Below, piece by piece: positions 8,744 to 17,170 of a stretch of DNA of 54,930 nt; the stretch's first letter is position 1, and each line of letters starts with the position of its first letter. Source of the DNA: Fibrobacterota bacterium (GTDB taxonomy: Bacteria > Fibrobacterota > Fibrobacteria > UBA11236); the NCBI GenBank assembly GCA_028287505.1, contig JAQBPN010000005.1:1-54930 (forward strand), written 5' to 3'. Made by a program: the position numbers and the translations under genes. Under the pieces are notes generated by a model. The model searched no databases. It saw nothing but the letters and a program-made list of their open reading frames with translations, and was not told the DNA's origin.

Positions 8744-10729
8744 ATGGCGGCTTTGGAAGAACGCATTCTGGTGCTCGCGCCCACGGGGCGGGATTCGGAT
8801 CTTGCCTGCGAAGTGCTGCGGAAAGCCGGTTTCGCGGCCATGGCCTGCATCAACCTGGAATGCGCCGCGGAAGAATTGCGGCGGGGCGCCAGCGCGCTCA
8901 TGCTGGCAGAGGAAGGCCTGTCCGCCCAGGGCATGCCCGCCTTGATGTCCTTCATCGCCGGGCAGCCAGCCTGGTCCGACATTCCCATAGTGATCCTTAC
9001 GGGCGCCGGGGAAATGAACGAGACGCGCATGCGCAACCTGAACACTTTCGCGCCCGCCGGGAACGTGACTTTCCTGGAGCGCCCCTTCAGGCAGATGACC
9101 CTCGTCAGCACCATCAAGATGGCCTTGAGGGCGCGGCAGCGCCAATACCAGTTGCGCGGCACCTTGTCCAGCCTGGGGGAAAGCGAAGAGCGCCTGCGCC
9201 TGGCTTTGGATTCCGGGAAGATCGGCGCCTGGGAATGGAACGTGATGAGCAACCGCCTGGTGGGTTCGATGCGCTTGCATGAATTCCTGGGCCTGCCCGA
9301 CGGGACCCTGCGCGGCGGTCTGGAGGCCCTGACTTCCCGCATCCATCCCGATGACTCCGCCTCTTTCCGGGACGCGGTGGCATGGGCCATGGAAGGCGGC
9401 GTGGACTGCGAAATGGAATTCCGGGTCCTGCGTCCGGATCAAGAACTGCGCTGGCTGTACACCCGGGCCAAGGTGTTCCGGGATCGGGAAAACCGTCCGG
9501 CCCGAGTGATCGGGGCCACCATGGATATCAGCGAACGTAAGCAGGTGGAGGACGATTTGCGCCGGGGCAAGGAAACCCTGGCGCAGTCCCAGAAGATGGA
9601 GGCGATAGGCAAGCTGGCGGGCGGCATCGCCCACGATTTCAACAACATGCTCACCGCCATCAACGGCTACAGCGAATTGCTGTTGGGCCAACTCCATGAC
9701 AAGGCCGCCCTGAACATCGGCCTGGGGGAGATTCTCCGCTCCGGCAAACGCGCCGCCGCCCTCACCAACCAGTTATTGGCCTACAGCCGCCAACAGCTGA
9801 TGGCATTCCAAAGCGTGGACGTGAACCGGATCGTGACGGGGATGTCCGGGATGCTGCGGCGGCTCATGCAAGAGGATATCGATCATGTCCTGCGGTTGCA
9901 ACCGGACCTTCCATGCATCAAGGCCGATCCGAGCCAGATGGAACAGGTGGTTCTCAACCTGGCCCTCAACGCCCGGGACGCCATGCCTAACGGGGGACGC
10001 CTGGAAATCGAGACGTCCCTCCTGAGGCACTCGGTGGACGGCGAGGCGAAATACCGGGACGTGCCGCCGGGAGCCTTTGTAAGGCTGACGGTGCGCGATA
10101 CCGGGGTGGGCATTTCCGATGAGTTGAAGTGCCGCATCTTCGAGCCTTTCTTCACCACCAAAAGCCTGGGCAAAGGCACCGGAATGGGGCTCTCCACGGT
10201 TTACGGCATCGTCCAGCAATCGGGAGGATACATCGTGGTGGACTCCGTGCCGGGCGCCGGTTCCGTGTTCGAAGTGATCTTTCCCGCCGTGGCCGGGGCC
10301 AGGAACAAGGCGGAGGATTCCGAGCCCAAGAGAATGGCGCGCCGGCGCTGTCGGGAGACCATCATGGTGGCCGAGGACGAAAGCTCGGTGCGCGTCTTCC
10401 TCCGGCAATTGCTTGCCGCCCAGGGATACACGGTGCTGACCGCGGCCAACGGAAACGAGGCCGTGGAAATCGCCCAGGCCTATCCCGGCGAAATCCATCT
10501 GCTCATCACGGACGTGGTGATGCCCGGCATGGGCGGCCGCGATCTGGCCGAGCGCCTGGGGCGCGAACGTCCCTCCATGCGCATGCTCTTCATATCGGGT
10601 TATACCGACGATGCCATTCTCCATCACGGAGTGCTGGACGGGGACACCGCTTTCATGAACAAGCCTTTTCCTCCCGCATCCCTGTTGGAAAAGGTGCGGG
10701 AACTGCTTTCCGTCTCTTCCGCGCATTAG
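8744..10729 (+). CDS. PAS hybrid sensor histidine kinase with N-terminal receiver-like domain
   Basis: A 661-residue cytoplasmic kinase with no transmembrane segment. The order is a receiver-like domain (about 5-125) that lacks the usual phospho-acceptor Asp, a PAS domain with PAC motif (about 145-265), HisKA with His297 in GGIAHDFNN, HATPase_c with N-box near 405-413 and G boxes DTGVGIS and GKGTGMGLS, then a true receiver with Asp590 (LITDVVMPG) and Lys640. The reading frame stays open upstream inside kaiC, but ATG 8744 directly after the kaiC stop is the natural start, so the two are co-translated. It probably relays signals through the KaiC-like partner. No DNA-binding output is encoded nearby. 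Confidence 0.93.
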   Translation: MAALEERILVLAPTGRDSDLACEVLRKAGFAAMACINLECAAEELRRGASALMLAEEGLSAQGMPALMSFIAGQPAWSDIPIVILTGAGEMNETRMRNLNTFAPAGNVTFLERPFRQMTLVSTIKMALRARQRQYQLRGTLSSLGESEERLRLALDSGKIGAWEWNVMSNRLVGSMRLHEFLGLPDGTLRGGLEALTSRIHPDDSASFRDAVAWAMEGGVDCEMEFRVLRPDQELRWLYTRAKVFRDRENRPARVIGATMDISERKQVEDDLRRGKETLAQSQKMEAIGKLAGGIAHDFNNMLTAINGYSELLLGQLHDKAALNIGLGEILRSGKRAAALTNQLLAYSRQQLMAFQSVDVNRIVTGMSGMLRRLMQEDIDHVLRLQPDLPCIKADPSQMEQVVLNLALNARDAMPNGGRLEIETSLLRHSVDGEAKYRDVPPGAFVRLTVRDTGVGISDELKCRIFEPFFTTKSLGKGTGMGLSTVYGIVQQSGGYIVVDSVPGAGSVFEVIFPAVAGARNKAEDSEPKRMARRRCRETIMVAEDESSVRVFLRQLLAAQGYTVLTAANGNEAVEIAQAYPGEIHLLITDVVMPGMGGRDLAERLGRERPSMRMLFISGYTDDAILHHGVLDGDTAFMNKPFPPASLLEKVRELLSVSSAH

Positions 10730-10744
10730 GCGCGGCCGGCCGGT

Positions 10745-11458
10745 TCAACCGCGCAACAGCTCCATCCGGATCCGCAATTCCTGCTCCGTATAGTTCGCCT
10801 TGGGTTTCTGGTAGGCGGATATCAGCGCGACCCGATCGAACGGGGTCTTGTTTTCCGGGCTTCCGTGCACCAAATGCCGGTCGAAGATCAGGATCTCCCC
10901 GGCCCTCAGGATCAAAGGCGCCGCGGCCGCTTCGTCCACCCCCAGGGTCCGCAGGTCTCTCTCATAAAGGGCGGACTTTTCATGAGGAAGAAGGCCTTTC
11001 AGATGGGAGCCCGGAACCGCGAAGATTCCGCCGTTTTCCGGATAGGACTCCGTGAGGGACGTCCAGCAAATCAGCCTGGGGAAATGCCCGTCATTCTCAT
11101 AGACCGCATCCTGGTGCCAGTCGATGCTGCGGCCTTTGCCCGGGGACTTGGTGATAGTGGATGTGAAATGCAAATCGACTTCGTTTCCTATGAAAGCCCT
11201 GCCGATGGCCTTGAAGATGCCGGACGCGACGTATGCCCGGATTTTCAGGCTGCGGATGTGCAAACCCACGGTGAAGCGCCGGTATTTGGTCATGGCCTGA
11301 TATTTGGGATCGGACGCTTTCCTTTCCTCTTCCTCGGCGAGCAATTCCAAAGTGTCGGCTTTGAGGATTTCCAGGTCTTCGGCGGACAATCCCGACGGAA
11401 CGATCAGATAGCCGTTTTCGCCATAACTCCGGATTTGATCAGGTGTGAGGGATTCCAT
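10745..11458 (-). CDS. phytanoyl-CoA dioxygenase (PhyH) family protein
   Basis: Fe(II)/2-oxoglutarate-dependent oxygenase of 237 residues. The iron-binding facial triad is visible as His115 and Asp117 (DWHQDA) and His198 (HLVHGS), with Arg209 placed to bind 2-oxoglutarate. PhyH-family members hydroxylate small molecules or halogenate natural products. The substrate here is unknown, since no biosynthetic cluster surrounds it. It follows a barrel-like gene by six bases on the same strand, so the two are probably co-transcribed. Confidence 0.88.
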   Translation of the reverse strand: MESLTPDQIRSYGENGYLIVPSGLSAEDLEILKADTLELLAEEEERKASDPKYQAMTKYRRFTVGLHIRSLKIRAYVASGIFKAIGRAFIGNEVDLHFTSTITKSPGKGRSIDWHQDAVYENDGHFPRLICWTSLTESYPENGGIFAVPGSHLKGLLPHEKSALYERDLRTLGVDEAAAAPLILRAGEILIFDRHLVHGSPENKTPFDRVALISAYQKPKANYTEQELRIRMELLRG

Positions 11459-11464
11459 ATGCGA

Positions 11465-12112
11465 TCAGAAGATCCAATGCAGGGCCACATTGGTGAAATA
11501 AAGGGACGTGCTGCCGATATATTCATAACGCGTCGACTCGAATTGGCTTTTGCGATGATAAAGTTCCCCGACGCCGCCGAGGGTATATTCCGTGGATTCG
11601 TCACCCCAAACGCGGGATCCTTTCAACCCGAAGCGCAATGAGATCCGGACGCGATCGAGGATTCGGAGGGTAGGCATAACGCCCACGGCAAGACCCAACT
11701 CCTGGGATTTCCTATCCGCGATAGGAGGATAGTTGTCGGTCGTGGCCCAGTCGGTATGCGAACTGCTCCGCTCGTAGCCGGCGGATAGGAACGGGTTGAG
11801 GTACATGTACCGATTGACCCTGATATCCTTCTCCAAGACCAGATTGAAGCCGAAGGTTTCCGATGTCGTTTTGTTGAAGCCGGATTGCAGAGTAACGGGG
11901 GATTCGGCGTTGTAGGTCGGAAGCTTGTTATCGAAGTAGTTCTCTTCCCGGTTCAGGGTCCGGATTCCATTGAGGCCGATCCAATACTTCTTGAAGGCTT
12001 TCATTTTACAGGAAGGTCCATTGTCCCACCCGGCCATGACATGGGATGAATCCGGGTCCCAGGCCCGGGCATACAGGGCGGACAATAGGATCAACGGAAA
12101 CAGTTTTCTCAT
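11465..12112 (-). CDS. secreted barrel-like protein of unknown function
   Basis: A 215-residue protein with an N-terminal signal peptide (MRKLFPLILLSALYARA). It has alternating aromatic and polar strands and ends in WIF, with a terminal phenylalanine typical of outer-membrane barrels recognised by BAM. The sequence includes RVRISLRFGLKG and YLNPFLSAGYERSS. Start has gaggag eight to nine bases upstream. It is divergent from the tandem pair at 12252 and 13079. No named family was recognised. Confidence 0.68.
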   Translation of the reverse strand: MRKLFPLILLSALYARAWDPDSSHVMAGWDNGPSCKMKAFKKYWIGLNGIRTLNREENYFDNKLPTYNAESPVTLQSGFNKTTSETFGFNLVLEKDIRVNRYMYLNPFLSAGYERSSSHTDWATTDNYPPIADRKSQELGLAVGVMPTLRILDRVRISLRFGLKGSRVWGDESTEYTLGGVGELYHRKSQFESTRYEYIGSTSLYFTNVALHWIF

Positions 12113-12251
12113 GAAAGGCTCCTCGGCCCCTTAACCCGGGCCCGGAAAATGGATTTCAGATGGATGCGGATCCTCCGGAAAAGATAATAAGTATCACTTT
12201 GCCTCCGTCCGTTCGTCCAATTTGGAGGCAGGCTTTCGCAAAGGATTCTCC

Positions 12252-12998
12252 ATGGGGACCCCGTTTTTGGCATTGATGCTCTCCCTGATTGCCGCCGCGC
12301 CCGCCGTGCACGGCCAGGCGCCTGATTCGGCCCAACCCTCGACCCCGGCCGCCACGCGCGAGGAGAAGCGGGCCATGAAGGTCCGGACCGACAAGGTGCG
12401 GCGCGAAGCGCGCATGGGCCACAATTTTTTGATCGGGGCGGGGCCGGTTTTCTGTTTAGAGGCGCCGCTGGTGAGCCAGGCCGATACCAAGGTGGAAAGC
12501 CCGGGCTTGGGGATTTCCCTGGGATATCGTACGCAGCTCAAGGAAAAAATCGGTTTCAAAGGAGAATCGAAATTCTACCTGGCCTCGACCTACGTATCCG
12601 CAATCCGGGACTCGCTGGGAAGTCCGCACGTCACGAACCATCCATTCTCCTCTTTCGATGGATATAAAGGGCAAACGGTTTTGATCGAAACCCTGGGATC
12701 CATGGTAATCGGACCGTTCGGGCGGTTTACCCTGGATCCTGGTCTCGGATTCACATGGATCCGGCATTCCCTCGATTCCATCGGCGTCACGGGGGATGCG
12801 GGGGATTTCCAGGTTCCCCTGGTCCGGAGCCTCACCACCGTTGACCTGTCCCTCGCCGCGTCCATGCTGTTGGGCAAGCGGGACGAATACAACCTCTCCG
12901 TCGGGGAAATCCTGGGGATTAACACCGCCTCCGCGAAAGACGGGTTCATCCAGGTCTTTTTCGGATTCTCCTACGCTTTCCAATTCCCCAAGGGGTAG
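12252..12998 (+). CDS. outer-membrane-beta-barrel-like protein, tandem copy 1
   Basis: A 248-residue secreted protein. ATG 12252 is preferred over the upstream TTG (12222) because it starts a clean signal peptide (MGTPFLALMLSLIAAAPAVHG). The mature part shares with the next gene the blocks HNFLIGAGP, LGYR, VIGPFGRF, PGLGFTW and DSIGV, ending in FSYAFQFPKG. That is a typical small porin-like beta-barrel pattern. It carries a short charged insert (about 35-60) that the paralogue lacks. Function unknown. Confidence 0.72.
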   Translation: MGTPFLALMLSLIAAAPAVHGQAPDSAQPSTPAATREEKRAMKVRTDKVRREARMGHNFLIGAGPVFCLEAPLVSQADTKVESPGLGISLGYRTQLKEKIGFKGESKFYLASTYVSAIRDSLGSPHVTNHPFSSFDGYKGQTVLIETLGSMVIGPFGRFTLDPGLGFTWIRHSLDSIGVTGDAGDFQVPLVRSLTTVDLSLAASMLLGKRDEYNLSVGEILGINTASAKDGFIQVFFGFSYAFQFPKG

Positions 12999-13078
12999 CG
13001 GAAAAACCGGTTCAAAAGTATCAGATGGCTCCCGCCCGTTCGTTTTGCCGGGAAGCGGACATTCACGAAGGAATCGCC

Positions 13079-13744
13079 ATGGCAAAACATGTTTTCATTT
13101 TATTGGTTCCGGTATTTTTCGCGTCAGCTCATGGCCAAGAGGTTCGCGCCCAGGCGCGTTCGGCCCACAATCTGTTCATAGGCATTGGGCCGGCAATCAG
13201 CATCGCGACGGAATTCAAAGAGAATAGCACCGCCTTTTTGAGCCCGGGCACCGGACTCTCACTCGGCTACCGCAGGCATTTCCGGAAAAGATTGGGCTTC
13301 AAAGCCGAATCGCAAATCGCCTTCGGCCCGACCTATGCCACTTTTGACAGCATAGTCGCTCCCGCCAATGGGCGGGACGAATCCATTGTAAGTTCCGGCG
13401 GGTGGGGCGGACAAACCATCCTGTTCAATGCAGGAGGCGCGCTCGTCATCGGCCCCTTCGGGCGATTCAATTTCGAGCCGGGGCTCGGTGTGGCCTGGGG
13501 GCGGCATACCGTCGATTCAATCGGGGTGAGAGGGTCGGCCGGGGATATGAAGGTTTCCTCCGAAAGGATTTTGACCTCGGTGAATTACTCCGTAGCCTTG
13601 TCTTTACTTCTGGGCAAAAAGGATGAATATGATCTGGGCATCGGGCAAATCCTCGGGTTCAATCTTGATCCTCCCGGCGGCCCGGAATTCCTGGGCCAAT
13701 TTTACCTGCGCCTATCCTACGCATTCCAGTTCCCCGACGGATAG
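13079..13744 (+). CDS. outer-membrane-beta-barrel-like protein, tandem copy 2
   Basis: A 221-residue paralogue of the preceding gene, starting at ATG 13079 with gaagga about six bases upstream. The upstream in-frame extension (13025) has no signal character. It has a signal peptide (about 1-20), then HNLFIGIGP, LSLGYR, VIGPFGRF, PGLGVAW, DSIGV and terminal YAFQFPDG, matching copy 1 in order and spacing. The pair arose by local duplication. The gap of 80 bases allows co-transcription. It converges on yceH. Confidence 0.72.
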   Translation: MAKHVFILLVPVFFASAHGQEVRAQARSAHNLFIGIGPAISIATEFKENSTAFLSPGTGLSLGYRRHFRKRLGFKAESQIAFGPTYATFDSIVAPANGRDESIVSSGGWGGQTILFNAGGALVIGPFGRFNFEPGLGVAWGRHTVDSIGVRGSAGDMKVSSERILTSVNYSVALSLLLGKKDEYDLGIGQILGFNLDPPGGPEFLGQFYLRLSYAFQFPDG

Positions 13745-13747
13745 GGG

Positions 13748-14476
13748 TCAGTACAGTTCCGACTTGATCTTGTCCACGGATTCCTTGAGCGCCGCGTACA
13801 GCGCCTTCAATTCCGCCAACTCGCGTTTCATCTCCTCGAACTCGTCCCATTTCGATCGTCCCGCGGAAGCCGCCGCGGCATGGCCGGTCCCCTCGGCGCC
13901 CGTTCCGGAAGCCGCTTCCTGGGACCCGTAACCCGCCGGTTCCCCAGTGCCGCCTCCCGCCCGGGACTCGTCGTGCACCCGCACCTTGTCGCGCCAGCGC
14001 GGCTCCTTCCATCCGGGCCGCTTGGGCAGCAGTTCGGCCAGGGATTCCGCGCGTTGGGACAGTCCCGTAAGCAACGCCTCCGCGTCTTCCAGGCTTTCGA
14101 TGGGATGCAGGCTGGAAGCCCGCAGGCGGATTTCGTTCAGGGTCTGGCTGCCGCGCAGCAGGAGCACGGCCAGCACCGCCAGGTCCGGCTTGTGCAGGTT
14201 GAAGCGCACGTCCTCCAGGAAGTGCCGGTATTTGTAGAGCGTCCCCTGGGAGCCGTAAGGGATGAAGGTCACAAGACATTTGCGTTTGAGGCCGGAGAGG
14301 GCCAAAGACACGGTGTCTTCATCGTACTCGGTGACGGGTTCCCGGCTGCTCTTCTGGTTGCATGCGTTACGCAGCGCGTTCAGGGTCATGGGATAGTAAT
14401 CGGGCGTGGCCAGGCTCTTTTCAAGCAACGTTCCCAGCACGCGGGTTTCCTCTTCGGTCAGCGTTTCGATGAGCAT
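13748..14476 (-). CDS. YceH/DUF480 family protein (UPF0502)
   Basis: A 242-residue protein with the conserved DUF480 start (LTEEETRVLGTLLEKS), followed by YPMTLNALRNACNQKSSR and LLRGSQTLNEIR, forming two winged-helix domains. These are widespread proteins of unclear role, possibly DNA- or RNA-binding. The C-terminal third here is a low-complexity Gly/Ala-rich linker followed by a charged helix (about 205-240), an addition to the family core that could be a coiled coil. Confidence 0.9.
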   Translation of the reverse strand: MLIETLTEEETRVLGTLLEKSLATPDYYPMTLNALRNACNQKSSREPVTEYDEDTVSLALSGLKRKCLVTFIPYGSQGTLYKYRHFLEDVRFNLHKPDLAVLAVLLLRGSQTLNEIRLRASSLHPIESLEDAEALLTGLSQRAESLAELLPKRPGWKEPRWRDKVRVHDESRAGGGTGEPAGYGSQEAASGTGAEGTGHAAAASAGRSKWDEFEEMKRELAELKALYAALKESVDKIKSELY

Positions 14477-14535
14477 GGGATGGCTTCCTCGCTAGGTATC
14501 ATTTGGGTTACCCGTGGCCCCGGGACGCGCCGCCG

Positions 14536-15393
14536 TCAGGGATGGGCGCGGCCGTTCCGGGGAATGTACTTGAAAACGGACTGGCCGAAGCCGCCCTCGG
14601 AGTTGCTGCCGGTCACTTCCCTGGCCACCGCCAGCACCTTGGCCTCCGCGTTGGCCACGGCGATGGAAAACGGGAAATCCTTCAGCAACTCGTAGTCGTT
14701 GTCGGAATCCCCGATGGCGATGGCCTCGCCGCTATGCAGGCCCAGGTGGCCGAGAAGTTCGTTGGCGCCCAGCAGTTTGGAAATTCCCTTAGGGGTGATT
14801 TCCAGCATGTACTCTTTGTAGAAGGTGTTGCGCAGGATGACCGTCTCCACGTCCAGTCCCGCCAGGCTATCCGCCGCCGCCAGCAGATCCGCGCGGTGGC
14901 CGATCAGGACCAGCTCCACGAGATGCGCGCCCCGCAGTTCCCCCCAATCCGGCACCCGGCGGGCATGCGCCGTGTTCTTGGCGATGAAGTCCCCGTTCAT
15001 GAGGGCATCATGGCGGTGGAACACGTCGGCGGTGGCGCCATCGGGATTGTGCCCCAGCACGATGGGATCGAGCGAGAGGGTATTCAGCCGCTCCACCGCT
15101 TGCAGCAGCAGGGGAAAGGGAAAGTCGCGTCCGCTCAAGGTCCGGTTTCCGCCGATGTCCCGGAGGATCATTCCGTTGTTCAGGATGCAGAAATCCACCA
15201 GGCCGCCCAGGTCGAGCCTATCCAGCAGGCGCAGGCAGGTGGTCCAGCGGCGGCCCGTGGCCAGGCAGGTGCGCACCCCCATGGCCCGGCAATGTTCCAG
15301 GGCTTGCCGGTTCAAATCGGGGAGATTGCCGTCGTCATCGAGGAGGGTCCCGTCGATATCGGTAATCACCAAACGGTAAGGGGACGGGGTCAT
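14536..15393 (-). CDS. Cof-type HAD-superfamily phosphatase
   Basis: A 285-residue hydrolase. Motif I is DIDGTLL with nucleophile Asp12 and acid Asp14; motif II is the threonine in CLATGR; the late acidic motif is IGDSDNDYELL. The size and cap region fit the HAD-IIB (Cof) group that removes phosphate from sugar phosphates or nucleotides. The C-terminal LAVAREVTGSNSEGGFGQSVFKYI is also characteristic. The substrate is not predictable. Confidence 0.92.
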   Translation of the reverse strand: MTPSPYRLVITDIDGTLLDDDGNLPDLNRQALEHCRAMGVRTCLATGRRWTTCLRLLDRLDLGGLVDFCILNNGMILRDIGGNRTLSGRDFPFPLLLQAVERLNTLSLDPIVLGHNPDGATADVFHRHDALMNGDFIAKNTAHARRVPDWGELRGAHLVELVLIGHRADLLAAADSLAGLDVETVILRNTFYKEYMLEITPKGISKLLGANELLGHLGLHSGEAIAIGDSDNDYELLKDFPFSIAVANAEAKVLAVAREVTGSNSEGGFGQSVFKYIPRNGRAHP

Positions 15394-15438
15394 ATCCAGG
15401 AAGAACTTATCATAATCGTCGGCGTGCGTCCATGGGCG

Positions 15439-15505
15439 CTTGGCCCGGGCGGCGGCGGGGCCAAGCGTCGGTCACGCGTTGGGGTTGGGTCTCGTGTGGT
15501 TGGGG
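15439..15505. repeat. hairpin plus G/T-rich repeat upstream of CDGSH gene
   Basis: An 8-bp stem (15439-15446 with 15458-15465, core CTTGGCCC/GGGCCAAG) is followed at 15481-15505 by a G/T-rich 25-mer. The 25-mer recurs with about three mismatches at 16120-16144, on the other side of the CDGSH gene. Confidence 0.5.
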
Positions 15506-15633
15506 CTCTAGGTGAGGTCGACGGCGGTCAAATCGATAGAAAATCGTGATAACTATTGTCGTTATAACAAATAATAGTGTACCTTTGAGTCCGGGACGGT
15601 CCGTTCCCGATTCCATACTCGAAAGGTGTTTCC

Positions 15634-15837
15634 ATGAGCTCCAAGTTATCCCCCATCAAGAATGGCCCTTTGAAGATTGAAGGCGAATTCCAGTTGTGCG
15701 ATTCCGCCGGCAAAGCATTCACCACTGAGGCCGGCAAAGCCGTGTTCCTGTGCCGTTGCGGCCAGAGCATGAACAAGCCTTTCTGCGATGGGGCCCATCG
15801 TGCTGCTTCATTCGCAAGCGACGTTGTCGCGCCGTAA
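15634..15837 (+). CDS. CDGSH iron-sulfur domain protein
   Basis: A 67-residue protein with one CDGSH [2Fe-2S] domain. Ligands are two cysteines in CRCGQS and the Cys and His in FCDGAH. Members are small redox or iron-handling proteins related to mitoNEET but without a membrane anchor. Start ATG 15634 is followed by MSSKLSPIKNGPLKI, a normal N-terminus for the family. The gene lies alone, with an AT-rich promoter region (about 15545-15590) and repeats on both sides. Confidence 0.92.
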   Translation: MSSKLSPIKNGPLKIEGEFQLCDSAGKAFTTEAGKAVFLCRCGQSMNKPFCDGAHRAASFASDVVAP

Positions 15838-15840
15838 GAG

Positions 15841-16061
15841 CTTGGCCGGGGGCGGGGGGTCCGGCTCGGACGCTCCGCCCTAAGGCTTGCTGAAACATTG
15901 GGTCCTATTGAATTCGGGCTGATCGAATGCGCGGTCTGATGCCCGGACTCGCAAACGGACGCAGCCTCGCCATGGGTCTCGCGATCGCGCGCCCGAGCGA
16001 CCGCCCGAATTCTGCGCCAAGCGGGCTGCGCGACTCGCCGGACCCCCCGCCCCCGGCCAAG
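15841..16061. repeat. 24-bp perfect inverted repeats with nested inverted repeat
   Basis: Bases 15841-15864 and 16038-16061 are exact reverse complements (24 of 24). Inside them, 15910-15919 and 16003-16012 (GAATTCGGGC and its complement) form a second perfect pair. The 221-base unit has no credible ORF and could fold into a long interrupted hairpin. Size and terminal inverted repeats are compatible with a MITE-like or other non-autonomous palindromic element; no target duplication was recognised. Confidence 0.7.
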
Positions 16062-16281
16062 CACCCTCATCTCATCGAGGTCGGGTCCGATACCACCTTG
16101 GGCCCAATCTTGTACTGTCGGGGTTGGGTCGCGTGCGGTTGGGTCGAATCCGTAAATCCTTGGTCTGAACCGTAATATTAAATCGTGGGTCTATTCGATC
16201 CTGCTCTCAAGAATCCTCCTAAATCCCTCATAAAACCGTCTAGAATGAGGATTTTTCAGGAATTTATGTAATAAACATCCC

Positions 16282-16298
16282 ATCAACATATTGTTGAT
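16282..16298. promoter_or_regulatory. palindromic operator candidate upstream of TIGR02147 gene
   Basis: ATCAACA-TAT-TGTTGAT is a perfect 7-bp inverted repeat about 50 bases before the start of the regulator gene, in an AT-rich stretch. Autoregulation by the downstream helix-turn-helix protein is inferred only from position. Confidence 0.4.
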
Positions 16299-16348
16299 AG
16301 TTCGGGCCCGGGAGTATATTTGCTTTAGACTAGGGATGGAACCGGGTA

Positions 16349-17167
16349 ATGGATATTTATCAGTACGACGACTTCCGGCTTTTCCTCAAGGAAAGATACC
16401 ATCAGAAGATGTTGGATGTGCCGAAGTACTCCTACCGCAAGTTCGCCAAGGAGGCCGGCTTCGCCAATCCCGGGTATCTCAATGACGTGATCAAGGGATT
16501 CAAACCCTTGAGCGAAAACGCCGCCGAGAAGATGGGCAAGGTTTTCCAGCTCAAAGCCCATGAGATCGAGTTCCTCAAGTTGCTGGCCTTGTTCGGACAG
16601 GCCAAGTCCCAGGAGAAGAAATCCCAGCACTATAAACAGATTACGGTGCGGCGGAACCGCAGTCGCTTCACCCGCCTCAATCCCGCCATGAGCAAATACT
16701 ACCAGGACTATCGCTACCTGCTGGTGCGCGGCGCCATCGAGGTGCTGGACTTCCGGGGCGATTACGATGCCTTGGCGGCGTTCCTGGATCCGCCCGTACC
16801 CGTGGCGATGGTGAAAAAACTGGTGCGGGATCTGTGCGAATGGAACCTGGTGGAACAGGGCCCCGATGGGCGGTATCAGACTACTTCGTCCGTGGTGGAG
16901 CCCGGGAACCTGATGCCGGGAATGGGCCGGCAGTTGAACGGGGAATGGCTGGCCCAGGCGCGGGAAGCGCTGCATCGGCTGCCCAAGGAGAAGCGCCACG
17001 TTTCCACCATGGTGCTGAACATCAGCGAGGCGCTGAGCCGGGAGATCAACGAGATGGTGGATAAGTTCCGCGAAGAGGTGTTCCGCAAGGTGGAGTCCGA
17101 TCGCAACCCGCAACGGATCATGCAGCTCAGCGTGGCCTATGTGCCCAAGTCCAGGATCAAGGGGTAA
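16349..17167 (+). CDS. TIGR02147 family (Fibrobacter-type) putative regulator
   Basis: A 272-residue protein. The opening MDIYQYDDFRLFLKERY, then YSYRKFAKEAGFANPGYLNDVIKG (a helix-turn-helix-like segment, about 28-52), followed by LDPPVPVAMVKKLVRDLCEWNLVEQ and a terminal MQLSVAYVPKSR, match the TIGR02147 family. That family is known mainly as a multi-copy set in Fibrobacter and in some other phyla. It is probably a DNA-binding regulator with a DUF4423-type domain. It ends three bases before the next gene, a lipoprotein, which is a likely target or partner. Confidence 0.9.
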   Translation: MDIYQYDDFRLFLKERYHQKMLDVPKYSYRKFAKEAGFANPGYLNDVIKGFKPLSENAAEKMGKVFQLKAHEIEFLKLLALFGQAKSQEKKSQHYKQITVRRNRSRFTRLNPAMSKYYQDYRYLLVRGAIEVLDFRGDYDALAAFLDPPVPVAMVKKLVRDLCEWNLVEQGPDGRYQTTSSVVEPGNLMPGMGRQLNGEWLAQAREALHRLPKEKRHVSTMVLNISEALSREINEMVDKFREEVFRKVESDRNPQRIMQLSVAYVPKSRIKG

Positions 17168-17170
17168 GCC

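Larger units (their letters stand above)
15838..16348. other. intergenic region of 511 bases with repeats and promoter region
   Basis: It holds the inverted-repeat element (15841-16061), a second copy of the G/T-rich repeat (16120-16144) and then an abruptly AT-rich stretch (16155-16340). The AT-rich stretch contains the palindrome at 16282-16298 and presumably the promoter of the TIGR02147 gene. No coding potential is convincing. Confidence 0.7.
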
